Shown: in pieces, positions 17,488 through 26,359 of the stretch
How the letters are laid out: every line of letters begins with the position of its first letter
How positions within the stretch are numbered: position 1 is the first letter of the stretch
DNA from: Bacteroidales bacterium
GTDB lineage: Bacteria; Bacteroidota; Bacteroidia; Bacteroidales; Bacteroidaceae
DNA length: 64,000 nt
Direction: 5' to 3'
Assembly (NCBI GenBank): GCA_015060905.1
Contig: SUXQ01000001.1
Span: 221,256 to 285,255 of the forward strand
Notes under the pieces: generated by a model
Told to the model about the DNA's origin: nothing
Databases searched by the model: none
What the model saw: only the letters and a program-made list of their open reading frames with translations
Made by a program: the position numbers and the translations under genes

Positions 17488-18375
17488 ATGAGTTATATTT
17501 CAGTTACAGAGTTTGCCAAGAAATATGGCATTTCGGAGCGCACAGCGCGTAATTATTGCTTCCTTGGAAAGATTGAAGGTGCTATCCTTGTGGGTAAGAC
17601 TTGGAACATTCCTGCTGATGCGGAGTTGCCTGGCAGAAAACCTCGCCTGCGCAAGGCGATGCCGCTGCTCGTTGCTCTCCGCCAACAAAAGGAGGCAAAA
17701 CTTAAAGGTGGCATATATCACAAGACGCAGATTGACCTTACCTACAACTCCAACCATATCGAGGGTAGCCGCCTAACGCACGCCCAGACACGCTACATCT
17801 TCGAGACCAATACCATCGGTGTTGAGAGCGAGAGTATCCGTGTGGATGATATCATCGAAACAACTAATCACTTCCGCTGCATTGACCTTATTATTGACCG
17901 AGCAGAGGAACGCATGACCGAGGGTCTTATTAAAGAGCTACATTTGATACTCAAGATGGGCACTTCGGATAGTCGAAAAGATTGGTTTGTTGTGGGCGAC
18001 TACAAGCGACTGCCAAACGAAGTGGGTGGCAACGAGACTACCGCGCCCGAAGATGTGCATCGTGAGATGAAGGCTCTCTTTAAAGAGTACAACAGTAAGA
18101 AGCAGAAGTCTTTTGAGGATATTATCGATCTACATCAGCGTTTCGAGTCGATACACCCATTCCAGGATGGCAATGGCCGTGTTGGTCGCCTTGTGATGTT
18201 CAAGGAGTGTTTGGCGAATGGTTATGTGCCGTTTATCATTACAGAGGAGCTTAAAATGTTCTACTATCGTGGCCTTAGAGAGTGGAACAGCGTGCGAGGA
18301 TATCTTCTCGACACTTGTCTTGCTGCACAAGATAACTACAAGGCAATGCTCGATTACTTCAAGATTAAGTATTAG
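17488..18375 (+). CDS. Class II Fic-domain AMPylase with N-terminal HTH
   Basis: This 295-residue protein starts with a helix-turn-helix-like segment (about 5-45, ISVTEFAKKYGISERTARNY). The Fic fold follows, with the complete catalytic motif HPFQDGNGR (His223 to Arg231). An N-terminal inhibitory motif S-x-x-x-E-G is present at 88-93 (SNHIEG), so this is an autoinhibited class II Fic protein in which Glu92 would block ATP binding. Such proteins transfer AMP to a protein target. The target here is unknown. The HTH may mean DNA binding or autoregulation. It has its own promoter and no obvious antitoxin partner, and it stands alone between the repeat-framed mannan locus and the rnc region. Confidence 0.88.
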   Translation: MSYISVTEFAKKYGISERTARNYCFLGKIEGAILVGKTWNIPADAELPGRKPRLRKAMPLLVALRQQKEAKLKGGIYHKTQIDLTYNSNHIEGSRLTHAQTRYIFETNTIGVESESIRVDDIIETTNHFRCIDLIIDRAEERMTEGLIKELHLILKMGTSDSRKDWFVVGDYKRLPNEVGGNETTAPEDVHREMKALFKEYNSKKQKSFEDIIDLHQRFESIHPFQDGNGRVGRLVMFKECLANGYVPFIITEELKMFYYRGLREWNSVRGYLLDTCLAAQDNYKAMLDYFKIKY

Positions 18376-18779
18376 GTTTACTATTAAGATATATCTAAAC
18401 CAAATCTGTTTGGAATTTACATACAAATTCCCATCGTCGCTTTGGTCGGTAGGGATTATTGTTTTTGGGGATACAAATGCTATATGTTTTTAAGATTTAT
18501 ACAATAATATCATCTGTTGACATTATACTACACGATGATATCATAACAAAGTGAAGAAATGTAAATGTCGGAGAACGCGCGTCGAGGCTTCTCCACCTTT
18601 GAATTTTAGGTGTCAGTCGAGCTGTAAAATACCACGATATACGGTAAGTTGAAACGCTTGAAAAAGATTCTGCTGCGCGGTAAATTATAGTCGTCGAGGG
18701 TTGCTTTTTGTATATACGTGTGCGCATCGTTCGCAGCGTGGCAGTTGCCGATGATACGTTTATCGAGGGCGAGTGTCGT
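18376..18779. other. 404-nt intergenic region without a recognisable gene
   Basis: The AT-rich first part has an 8-bp inverted repeat (ATATCATC at 18507, GATGATAT at 18534) that could form a weak hairpin. The rest has mixed composition. A 76-codon minus-strand frame at 18497-18727 has no recognisable features. In related genomes other genes follow rnc, so this may be a deletion scar, but nothing in it can be identified. Confidence 0.4.
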
Positions 18780-19553
18780 CTATGCTCCCTCTCCCGAAAA
18801 TTCCGTTAATAGCTCCTTTGTGTCGATGTTTTTCAGTCGCTCCAATGCCTCTTTTGCAGCGCGTTGCTGGCTCTCGCGTTTAGAAAATCCTGCGCCTGTT
18901 CCGAATAGTTTGTCGCAAACGTAAACCTCGCTTGCAAAGAATTGCCCGTCTGCGTCGTTTCTCTCTTCTACGAGTCGGAACTCTATTCCTATTTTGTGCT
19001 TTTGTGAAAATTCTATCAGGCTGCTTTTGAAATTGGCGTCCGAATAGATGATTTTTTTTATATCAACTACTCTGCCAAAGACTCTGCTTAATAGGAATTG
19101 TTTGCATTTTTCGTAACCGCGGTCCACATATATTGCACCAACGAAGGCTTCGAAGGCGTTGCCGTTAATGTGGCTGTTGTGCTGTCGGCCGGTGTTGTGT
19201 GACACGACAAGTTTGTCGAGCCCAAGCTTTATGGCTACGCTGTTCAGTGTTTCGCGGCATACGAGTCGGCTACGAGATTTTGTGAGGAATCCTTCGCGCT
19301 CTTTCTTGTAACGCGAATATAGAATGTCCGAGACTACTGCGTCGATGATGGCGTCACCCAAAAATTCGAGACGTTCGTTGCACATGAAATTTTTTTTGTG
19401 CGAATGTGACGTATGCGAACTGTGTGTGAGGGCCGTTTGATAGGGCCGTAAGTCTCGTGGCAAAAATCCAAGAATATGGTATAAAATACGATAAGTCTCC
19501 TTATCCTTGCGACGGAAAAGGAGACTCAGTTCGTTGTATAGTTTTTGTAACAC
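18780..19553 (-). CDS. rnc: Ribonuclease III
   Basis: RNase III processes rRNA and other double-stranded RNA. The signature NERLEFLGDAIIDAVV (metal-binding Glu and Asp) and the motif NAFEAFVGAIYVDRGY define the catalytic domain. A dsRNA-binding domain ends in GFSKRESQQRAAKEALERL. I place the start at GTG 19553, 8 nt after the fabF stop, because the product (VLQKLYNELSLLFRRKD) then begins where Bacteroidales homologues begin. An in-frame ATG at 19628 would overlap fabF by 68 nt and add 25 residues with no family counterpart. The gene is last in the acpP-fabF-rnc cluster. Confidence 0.9.
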   Translation of the reverse strand: MLQKLYNELSLLFRRKDKETYRILYHILGFLPRDLRPYQTALTHSSHTSHSHKKNFMCNERLEFLGDAIIDAVVSDILYSRYKKEREGFLTKSRSRLVCRETLNSVAIKLGLDKLVVSHNTGRQHNSHINGNAFEAFVGAIYVDRGYEKCKQFLLSRVFGRVVDIKKIIYSDANFKSSLIEFSQKHKIGIEFRLVEERNDADGQFFASEVYVCDKLFGTGAGFSKRESQQRAAKEALERLKNIDTKELLTEFSGEGA

Positions 19554-19560
19554 CTGTATA

Positions 19561-20817
19561 TCAGATTTTTTTAAATGCAATACTTGTGTTGTGTCCGCCG
19601 AATCCGAATGTGTTTGAGATTGCAGCATTTACAACTCTTTCTTGTGCCTTGTTGAAGGTAAAGTTCAAGTTGTAGTCAATCTTTTCATCCTCATCGCCAT
19701 CGGCGTGATTGATAGTAGGAGGTACAATGTCGTTCTTTACGCTGAGCACTGTAAGTACTGCCTCAAGTGCTCCTGCACCGCCAAGCAGGTGGCCTGTCAT
19801 TGACTTTGTAGAACTTATGTTCAACTTGTACGCATGCTCGCCAAAGACTGTCTTTATGGCTGATACTTCGGCAATGTCGCCGGCGTATGTTGATGTTCCG
19901 TGTGTGTTTATGTAGTCGATATCTTCGGGTTTAAGGCCGGCCTCTTCAATAGCATACTGCATAACTTTTGCTGCTCCCTCGCCATTGGGTAGGGGGGCTG
20001 TCATGTGGTAAGCGTCGGCCGAAAGACCTGTACCTGCAATTTCGGCATAAATTTTTGCACCGCGTGCAACTGCATGCTCATACTCCTCGAGCACAAGACA
20101 TGCGCCACCTTCGCCAATTACAAAACCGTCGCGGCTCTTGCTGAAAGGACGAGACGCGCCCTGCGCATCGTCGTTTCTTGTAGAGAGGGCGTGCATAGAA
20201 TTAAAACCGCCGACACCTACATAGCATACTGCAGCCTCGGCACCTCCGGCAAGCATAATATCTGCTCGTCCCAAACGTATCTGGTCGAAGGCATCGATTA
20301 TGGCATTTGACGAAGAAGCACAAGCTGATGTTGTTACATAATTGGGGCCTTTAAGACCGTATCTTATTGACAACATTCCGGCTGTCATGTCGGTAATCAT
20401 CTTTGTAATAAGGAAGGGGGTGAAACGGGGGCCATTGTCCTTGTTAAGAACAAATGTACCGAATTCCTCTTCGAATGAAGTTAGTCCGCCTACACCTTCG
20501 CCAAAGATTACACCGAAACGGTCAAGGTTTACTTTCTCTAAATCCACGGCGCAATCGTTCATCGCCTCTACTGCGGCGGCAATGCCGTAATGTGAGTGCA
20601 GACCAACCTTGCGTACCTCTTTTTTATCCAAATAAGCAGTTGCGTCGAAATTCTTTATCTCACATGCAAAGTGAGTTTTGAACAACGACGCATCAAAGTG
20701 GGTAATAGGACCGGCACCGCTTACACCTGCTTTCGCATTCTCCCACAATGTGGGAATATCGTTGCCGATAGGCGAAACAGCACCAAGACCTGTTACTACA
20801 ACTCTTCTAAGTTTCAT
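19561..20817 (-). CDS. fabF: Beta-ketoacyl-ACP synthase II
   Basis: This 418-residue condensing enzyme of fatty acid elongation has the Cys-His-His triad: TTSACASSS (Cys166), NTHGTST (His306) and STKSMTGHLLGGAGALE (His343). Length is normal. It follows acpP by 39 nt and precedes rnc, the usual Bacteroidales order. Confidence 0.97.
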   Translation of the reverse strand: MKLRRVVVTGLGAVSPIGNDIPTLWENAKAGVSGAGPITHFDASLFKTHFACEIKNFDATAYLDKKEVRKVGLHSHYGIAAAVEAMNDCAVDLEKVNLDRFGVIFGEGVGGLTSFEEEFGTFVLNKDNGPRFTPFLITKMITDMTAGMLSIRYGLKGPNYVTTSACASSSNAIIDAFDQIRLGRADIMLAGGAEAAVCYVGVGGFNSMHALSTRNDDAQGASRPFSKSRDGFVIGEGGACLVLEEYEHAVARGAKIYAEIAGTGLSADAYHMTAPLPNGEGAAKVMQYAIEEAGLKPEDIDYINTHGTSTYAGDIAEVSAIKTVFGEHAYKLNISSTKSMTGHLLGGAGALEAVLTVLSVKNDIVPPTINHADGDEDEKIDYNLNFTFNKAQERVVNAAISNTFGFGGHNTSIAFKKI

Positions 20818-20856
20818 TACGAAACGTAAGAATTAGACAAAAAGTATAAAGAAGGA

Positions 20857-21099
20857 TTACTTCTTAGCAACCTCTTCCTCTACAAATTTGATAGCATCAC
20901 CTACTGTAGAGATTTTCTCTGCGAGGTCGTCGGGGATAGAGATACCAAACTCGTCCTCAATCTCCATGATAAGCTCTACTGTATCCAAAGAATCGGCACC
21001 GAGGTCGTTTGTGAAGCTTGCCTCCATTGTTACCTCTGACTCTGCTACTCCAAATTTCTCAACGATAATGCTTTTTACTCTTGATTCAATTTCTGACAT
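20857..21099 (-). CDS. acpP: Acyl carrier protein
   Basis: This acidic 80-residue protein has the phosphopantetheine attachment motif GADSLDTVE (Ser37). The start is ATG 21099. The open frame continues to 21195, but the extra 32 residues would lie inside the promoter. It carries growing acyl chains for FabF. Confidence 0.97.
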   Translation of the reverse strand: MSEIESRVKSIIVEKFGVAESEVTMEASFTNDLGADSLDTVELIMEIEDEFGISIPDDLAEKISTVGDAIKFVEEEVAKK

Positions 21100-21131
21100 A
21101 GTTGTATGTATTTTGGTTAGTTTATGCGATA

Positions 21132-21163
21132 CAAAAGTAGAATAAAAATCCCAATCTGCCAAA
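21132..21163 (-). promoter_or_regulatory. Promoter of acpP-fabF-rnc
   Basis: The minus strand reads TTTG (21163-21160), a 20-nt spacer, then TACTTTTG (21139-21132), a full match to TTTG-N20-TAnnTTTG. It lies 32 nt before the acpP start. Confidence 0.75.
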
Positions 21164-21241
21164 AAAACTACGAAAAAAGCGTATTTTTGTTGCACATTTT
21201 TGCTTTTTTGCGCAAATTAAGACGTAAATAATAGTTCTTGT

Positions 21242-22285
21242 CTATGAAATTTCAATTTTATAGGCCGATGGCTCGCGTCGGAATTTATAATTGTTTCTTA
21301 ATGCCTCGAATGTCTGAGGGTTATTTTTCAGTGGCTCAGTGTCGTGCATGGGGTTGTAAATTTCGATAAGAGCTTCGCCCTCGGTCGGGGCTTTTATGGT
21401 CGGTTGCGAGGGTGCCGGCAGCGTGGCCAACGGCAGTTTGCCTTTGTATTCTGTATAATCGGCAAATTTCTTAAGCACTATATTGGTGGCATTCAGTTTT
21501 CCCTCGGCCGAGTAACCGGCAATGTGGGGGGTGGCAATGAAAGAGACGTCCAATAGTTCGCGGTTAATGTCTGGCTCGCCCTCCCAAACGTCAATCACAA
21601 TGTCGGCTATTTTACCATTTTTATAGGCCGACAGCAGGGCTTCATTGTCGGCAACGGGGCCGCGCGACGCATTTATGAAAAGGGGCATGCGTTGCAGCGA
21701 ATCGAAAAAATTCTTTCCGGCAAGGTGGTAGCTTGGAAACTCACCGTCGCGTGTCAGCGTGGGGTGGAAGGTTATAATGTCGCTTTCGGCGGCAATCTGC
21801 TGCAACGACACGAATCCTCGCTCGCCGGCTGCTTCGCGTGGGGGGTCGTTCAATAGCACGCTCATTCCTGCCGATTGCGCCCACGAAGCTATGCGTGAGC
21901 CGATGGCACCGACGCCTACCACTCCCAAAGTAAGCTCTTTGGGCGAGCGGTTGCACTTGCGGCACCAAAGATACACAGCCGACTGCACATATTGCAACAC
22001 TCCTCCCGCATTGCACGCGGGGGCACTCGTCCAGAATATGCCACGGCTGCGACAATAAGCATCGTCAATGTGGTCGTAACCAATGGTGGCTGTGCCTATG
22101 AAACGCACATTGCTTCCCTCGAGAAGGTCTGCGTTGCAAAAAGTGCGTGTGCGCACAAACAGCGCACCTGCATCTTTAACATCAGCCGCACAAATTTCGC
22201 CTCCGGGCTTTGCAACGACCTTGTGTCCCATTGCCGTAAGCGCATCGGCAAGATAGGGTATCTTTTCATCCATCACAATCTTCAT
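21242..22285 (-). CDS. pdxB: Erythronate-4-phosphate dehydrogenase
   Basis: This 347-residue enzyme of the D-2-hydroxyacid dehydrogenase superfamily oxidises 4-phosphoerythronate in pyridoxal phosphate synthesis. It shows the NAD-binding GVVGVGAIGSRIA, the catalytic Arg in NASRGPV, Glu in VWEGEPD and His in TPHIAGYS. The C-terminal dimerisation region of PdxB (about 270-347) is present. It is transcribed alone. TATCTTTG at 22377-22370 is a likely -7 element, back to back with the promoter of the divergent DUF4254 gene. Confidence 0.92.
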   Translation of the reverse strand: MKIVMDEKIPYLADALTAMGHKVVAKPGGEICAADVKDAGALFVRTRTFCNADLLEGSNVRFIGTATIGYDHIDDAYCRSRGIFWTSAPACNAGGVLQYVQSAVYLWCRKCNRSPKELTLGVVGVGAIGSRIASWAQSAGMSVLLNDPPREAAGERGFVSLQQIAAESDIITFHPTLTRDGEFPSYHLAGKNFFDSLQRMPLFINASRGPVADNEALLSAYKNGKIADIVIDVWEGEPDINRELLDVSFIATPHIAGYSAEGKLNATNIVLKKFADYTEYKGKLPLATLPAPSQPTIKAPTEGEALIEIYNPMHDTEPLKNNPQTFEALRNNYKFRREPSAYKIEIS

Positions 22286-22395
22286 GGTGCTCAGTATTTT
22301 ATAAAGGCGTTTACGCTCAAAAAACAGGTAAAATCCTCAAAATCCATAAATAAATTACAAAAATCAGGACAAAGATAATTAGTTTTTGATATTTT

Positions 22396-22427
22396 TTTGC
22401 CAAACTCGCAAACTTTACTTAGTTTTG
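22396..22427 (+). promoter_or_regulatory. Promoter of the DUF4254-GT9 pair
   Basis: TTTG at 22396-22399, a 20-nt spacer and TAGTTTTG at 22420-22427 match the Bacteroidota consensus. The start codon is 41 nt downstream. Confidence 0.75.
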
Positions 22428-22468
22428 TATAATATTAGAGTATAAACAACCAAAAACAAGTTTAATCT

Positions 22469-23065
22469 ATGAAAACATTCACACAATTAAGCTGGCCGAT
22501 ATTCAACGAGGCTATTCTCGATTATCATAAGACTGACAATGTAGATACACCCATACAGAATCCCTATCCTGTTAAAAGCATCGAATACTATCTTTACCTT
22601 AAATGCTGGATAGACACTGTGCAGTGGCACTTCGAGGATATTATTCGCGACCCTGAAATTGACCCGGCCGAGGCTCTTACGTTGAAACGCCGCATCGACA
22701 AGTCCAATCAGGACCGTACAGACCTTGTGGAACTTATCGACAGCTACTTCCTCGACGTAAACAAAGATGTTACCCCCGCAGCCGACGCAAAAATAAACAC
22801 TGAAAGTCCTGCGTGGGCAATCGACCGTTACTCTATCCTTGCGCTCAAAATATACCACATGCAGGAAGAGGTTAATCGTGGCAACCGGCAGTGCGAGGCA
22901 AAATTGGCAATACTCTTGGAGCAGAAAAAAGACCTTACAACTGCCATCGACGAACTTCTTGCAGACATTGCCGCTGGACGCAAATACATGAAAGTGTATC
23001 GTCAGATGAAAATGTACAATGACCCTTCACTCAACCCCGTGCTTTATGGTGCAGGAAAAAAGTAA
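22469..23065 (+). CDS. DUF4254 protein
   Basis: This 198-residue soluble protein belongs to a Bacteroidota family of unknown function (DUF4254). It is predicted all-helical, with a charged central part (TLKRRIDKSNQDRTDLVELID). It overlaps the GT9 glycosyltransferase gene by 20 nt. The pair is often found together, so a supporting role in lipopolysaccharide core synthesis is reasonable but unproven. No catalytic motif is visible. Confidence 0.85.
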   Translation: MKTFTQLSWPIFNEAILDYHKTDNVDTPIQNPYPVKSIEYYLYLKCWIDTVQWHFEDIIRDPEIDPAEALTLKRRIDKSNQDRTDLVELIDSYFLDVNKDVTPAADAKINTESPAWAIDRYSILALKIYHMQEEVNRGNRQCEAKLAILLEQKKDLTTAIDELLADIAAGRKYMKVYRQMKMYNDPSLNPVLYGAGKK

Positions 23066-24095
23066 AAAAAGCCCCGAAACAATACTAATCACACGATTTT
23101 CGGCCGTTGGCGACATTGCAATGACAATACCGTTGCTATACTCGCTTGCCGATGCGTACCCCGAAAAGAGGTTCGTCTTTGTCAGCCGCGAGCGATTCGG
23201 GCAGTTTCTTGTAAATGCTCCGAAAAACCTGCTGTTCGAGGGGGTGGACCTTAATAAATACAAAGGCCTCGGCGGGCTTTACAATCTTAAAAAAAGGTTG
23301 ATGGCTCACAAGCCCGATGCAATAGCCGACCTTCACAATGTATTGCGCACAAAGATTCTGCGGCTTTACCTTAAGCTGAGTGGGGTAAAATGTGCGGCAC
23401 AAGATAAAGGTCGCGCCGAAAAGAAACGCCTCACCCGTCACAAGAATAAAGATACCCGCCAACTGAAAAGCACATTCGAGCGTTACCGCGAGGTATTTGT
23501 GAAGTTGGGCCTTGAATTTACCCCTAATTTCGTTTCGCTTTTCGGCGACGGAAAGGGCGACCTTTCAACCTTGCAGTTGCCACAGAAGGGCGGTGAGCAG
23601 TGGATAGGAGTAGCACCTTTCGCGCGTCACGGCGGGAAAATATACCCTGTGGAGCGTCTCGAAAAGGTAATTGCCGGGCTTGCGGCAACTCCCGGGCTGC
23701 GAATCTTTTGCTTCGGCAACGGAAAAGAGGAGCAGGCGATTGTCGATAAATGGTGCGCGCGTTACAAGAATGTAGAGTCGTTCATCGGGAAAAGCGATTT
23801 TTGTGGCGAGCTTACGCTCATCAGCAATCTTGAACTTATGGTGAGCATGGACTCGGCGAATATGCACATAGCTTCGCTTGTAAATACTCCGGTCGTCTCC
23901 ATCTGGGGCGCAACCTCTCCGCTTGCCGGATTCCTCGGATGGCGCCAGCAGGTGAGCGATTGTGTGCAACTACCGCTCGAATGTCGCCCCTGCTCAATAT
24001 TCGGTAACAAACCCTGTATCTATGGCGATTATCGTTGCATGCATATAGAGCCGCAGGTGATTGTTGATAGAATCTTGAAAAAATTGGGACGATAA
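23046..24095 (+). CDS. GT9-family glycosyltransferase (LPS heptosyltransferase-like)
   Basis: This 349-residue cytoplasmic enzyme is of the ADP-heptose:LPS heptosyltransferase family. The N-terminal ILITRFSAVGDIAMTIPLLYSL and the C-terminal SMDSANMHIASLVNTPVVS plus IWGATSP are the family signatures of a GT-B fold. I chose ATG 23046, which overlaps the DUF4254 end by 20 nt. An earlier in-frame start at 23019 gives residues without homology. The sugar transferred is not known. Bacteroidota use such enzymes for lipid A-linked core sugars. Confidence 0.9.
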   Translation: MVQEKSKKSPETILITRFSAVGDIAMTIPLLYSLADAYPEKRFVFVSRERFGQFLVNAPKNLLFEGVDLNKYKGLGGLYNLKKRLMAHKPDAIADLHNVLRTKILRLYLKLSGVKCAAQDKGRAEKKRLTRHKNKDTRQLKSTFERYREVFVKLGLEFTPNFVSLFGDGKGDLSTLQLPQKGGEQWIGVAPFARHGGKIYPVERLEKVIAGLAATPGLRIFCFGNGKEEQAIVDKWCARYKNVESFIGKSDFCGELTLISNLELMVSMDSANMHIASLVNTPVVSIWGATSPLAGFLGWRQQVSDCVQLPLECRPCSIFGNKPCIYGDYRCMHIEPQVIVDRILKKLGR

Positions 24096-24107
24096 ATATT
24101 GTACCTT

Positions 24108-24159
24108 ACATATACAAGAAGAGGGCGTGTCAATTGACACGCCCTCTTCTTGTATATGT
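24108..24159. terminator. Bidirectional terminator: 52-bp perfect palindrome
   Basis: The two 26-nt halves are exact reverse complements, centred at CAA|TTG (24131-24136). It lies between the convergent GT9 and GH97 genes and can terminate both. Confidence 0.85.
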
Positions 24160-24165
24160 TGTTTA

Positions 24166-26109
24166 TTATTTGATTACTGCTGCAAAGCCACCGTTGCGTG
24201 CCATCTTTATGTGCAGTTTAGTGCCTTTTTCTACCGAAACTTTCTCCTGACGATAGTCCATTGCCATGCGGTTGGCATTAACGCCATCCACGAAAGAGGT
24301 CATCTGCAAGTTCTTGCCTTCGGGAAGAATGTCAAGTGTTACGTCAAGTTCACGCTGTTTGTCGTTGGTAATTCCGCCGATGAACCACTTGTCGCCTCTG
24401 CGCTTAGCCATTACAATATACTGTCCGGCCTCTGCTGCAAGCACGCGAGTCTCGTCCCAGTTTACAGGAACGCTTGTGATAAAGTCGCGGCAGTCGGGCC
24501 ACTCGTCGTAACGACAAGGATTATCCATAAGCATCTGCAAATGGCTCTCGTAGAGGACAAATGCAGCCAAATTGTGAACCTTTGTTCCTACGCCCGAGCA
24601 GAAAGGACGGTTGCCATGGTGATATTCAGGCTGATAACAAATCATAGAGCCGGGGGTAAAGTCCATGGGACCTACTGCGCCGCGAATGAAAGGAATCCAA
24701 ATGCTGTTGCTGGGACGGCAGCCACCATTATATTCCATTCCGCGTACAGCCTCGTAAGTCAATACGTTGGGGTAACGGTACTCCAATCCGCTGGGGTGGA
24801 AAGCTCCGTGGAAGTCTATCATTATATGATGCTCGGCAGCCTCTTTAGCCACGCGGTCATAAAAATCGATCATCCATTGGTCCTGACGGTCCATAAAGTC
24901 GATTTTTGTTCCAACAATGCCCCACTCTTCAAACTTTTCGAAGAGGCCCATATTATGCTCAACAGTGAGCCATGGTAACCACACCCAGATACCTACATTC
25001 TTAGACTTTGCGTAACGTATAAGTTCGGGAAGGTTTACTTTGGGGTTTGTACGATAGGGGTCGCGAGTATCAAGAGCCCAACCCTCGTCCATTAATATAT
25101 AAGGTATTTTGTTGTTTGAGGCAAAATCTACAAAATACTTATAAGTCTCGAGGTTAATGCCACCTACGAAGGTAACATCGGGGCCATAAGGAATACCATT
25201 GAGCCAGTCCCAGCAAGTTTGTCCGGGCTTAATCCAGCTTGTGTCCTCAATCTGGCATTTCTGTGCCAGACGCATGGGCATTGTATTTTCTGCCAAACGA
25301 CCATCCTCTTGAGTGATAAGCATGTAACGCCAGGGGAATGTGCGTTTACCGCTTGTCTTTGCTATATAATCGGCCTCTTTAATGATACGATGGCTGCGGT
25401 CGCCATGGTCCTCATACTCTATCGGAGTCTTAGGCTGGATGGCCGAAAGGCTGTTGTCGGCGTTTCCTTTCAAGAAAAGTCCCGGGTAGCTGCAAAGGTC
25501 AAATTCGCTAATCAGAATCTTCTGATTCTCGCCCATTATAAGTACGGGAAGCTCACTCATTCTATCTTTGGCTTTCCACTCGTTGCTCTTTACAACTGAG
25601 TAATTCTCCTCGCAACCGGTCTTGAATCCGCCTGCCTGTTGAAGCACAAGGTTGCAGTTGGTTGCCAATTGGAATTTTGTATTTTCCTGCATTATTTCAA
25701 TGTCGCCGGGGAGTGATGTTCGCATGCGGAAGGCAACGCCGTCGTTGTAAATGCGAAAATCTACTCCGTAGCCACCTTTCATGTCCAGTGTAAGCAATGT
25801 GTAGTTATTTTCTACCTCGCTGAATTTCAAGGGGAACAGCGGTGTTACAGTCTCTTTGATGGTGCGAACTTTCTTTTTCTTAAGCACCGGCTTTTCGCCT
25901 AATGTCTTGTCGCGCAACTGCATGCCGATGACACTTTGCTTAAGCAGTGTTTCATTGTGGCTTACTACGTCATAATAAATGCGGTCCGAGAGTGTTACGT
26001 TTACGCTTGTTTGTCCGTCGGGACTTGTGGCGGTAATCACTTTCTGTGCGTATCCCGAGAGGCAGAGTACTGCCATCAGGATAAGTGAAAAAAATCTTGT
26101 AGCTTTCAT
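24166..26109 (-). CDS. GH97 glycoside hydrolase, retaining (alpha-galactosidase-like), secreted
   Basis: This 647-residue protein has a signal peptide (MKATRFFSLILMAVLCLSGYAQ). The N-terminal GH97 beta-supersandwich covers about 23-280. The catalytic barrel holds WDWLNG, YILMDEGWA, VGTKIDFMDRQDQ (Asp404) and TYEAVRGMEY (Glu453). The Asp in TKIDF matches the nucleophile of the retaining branch typified by B. thetaiotaomicron BtGH97b, an alpha-galactosidase. The inverting SusB branch uses glutamates instead. The gene is preceded by a textbook Shine-Dalgarno, which is unusual here. A strong hairpin separates it from the upstream operon, so it has its own promoter. Alpha-galactosidase is likely but not certain. 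Confidence 0.88.
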   Translation of the reverse strand: MKATRFFSLILMAVLCLSGYAQKVITATSPDGQTSVNVTLSDRIYYDVVSHNETLLKQSVIGMQLRDKTLGEKPVLKKKKVRTIKETVTPLFPLKFSEVENNYTLLTLDMKGGYGVDFRIYNDGVAFRMRTSLPGDIEIMQENTKFQLATNCNLVLQQAGGFKTGCEENYSVVKSNEWKAKDRMSELPVLIMGENQKILISEFDLCSYPGLFLKGNADNSLSAIQPKTPIEYEDHGDRSHRIIKEADYIAKTSGKRTFPWRYMLITQEDGRLAENTMPMRLAQKCQIEDTSWIKPGQTCWDWLNGIPYGPDVTFVGGINLETYKYFVDFASNNKIPYILMDEGWALDTRDPYRTNPKVNLPELIRYAKSKNVGIWVWLPWLTVEHNMGLFEKFEEWGIVGTKIDFMDRQDQWMIDFYDRVAKEAAEHHIMIDFHGAFHPSGLEYRYPNVLTYEAVRGMEYNGGCRPSNSIWIPFIRGAVGPMDFTPGSMICYQPEYHHGNRPFCSGVGTKVHNLAAFVLYESHLQMLMDNPCRYDEWPDCRDFITSVPVNWDETRVLAAEAGQYIVMAKRRGDKWFIGGITNDKQRELDVTLDILPEGKNLQMTSFVDGVNANRMAMDYRQEKVSVEKGTKLHIKMARNGGFAAVIK

Positions 26110-26117
26110 TTGGAATA

Positions 26118-26125
26118 ACCTCCTT
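26118..26125 (-). promoter_or_regulatory. Strong Shine-Dalgarno of the GH97 gene
   Basis: The minus strand reads AAGGAGGT, 8 nt before the ATG. Most genes in this window lack any such site, as is usual in Bacteroidota. Confidence 0.75.
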
Positions 26126-26151
26126 TTTTATTAGTGTTTATAAATAAATTG

Positions 26152-26193
26152 CGAAAGTAGGTTGTATTTGTGTTATAAATGCAAAATTATAAC
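26152..26193 (-). promoter_or_regulatory. Possible promoter and operator of the GH97 gene
   Basis: The minus strand reads TACTTTCG (26159-26152), one mismatch to TAnnTTTG, with TTTTGC 22 nt upstream. The -33 region lies inside an inverted repeat GTTATAA-N8-TTATAAC (26172-26193) that could bind a dimeric regulator. Confidence 0.35.
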
Positions 26194-26271
26194 TTTTTTC
26201 TATAATTACAATCTTATTACTAAGAATTTTGGGCTATTCCTCTATTTTTATTGTCAGATTGTTAATGATAG

Positions 26272-26311
26272 ATTAATCAGGGTGTGCTTTTGTAAGCACA
26301 CCCTGATTAAT
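26272..26311 (-). terminator. Terminator of the GH140-propeller operon
   Basis: A perfect 18-bp stem (ATTAATCAGGGTGTGCTT and complement) with a 4-nt loop lies 48 nt after the propeller stop codon. It separates this operon from the GH97 gene. Confidence 0.8.
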
Positions 26312-26359
26312 AATAAATAGCACGGTAAAATAGTGTCTAAAAGCGGTGGCGCTTTTCGG

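Noticed and set aside
18497-18727. 76-codon minus-strand frame after rnc
   Set aside because: It has no homology that I recognise, no promoter and unusual composition. Treated as non-coding.
19554-19628. ATG 19628 as start of rnc
   Set aside because: It overlaps the conserved end of fabF by 68 nt and adds residues without a family counterpart. GTG 19553 fits better, though this is not proven.
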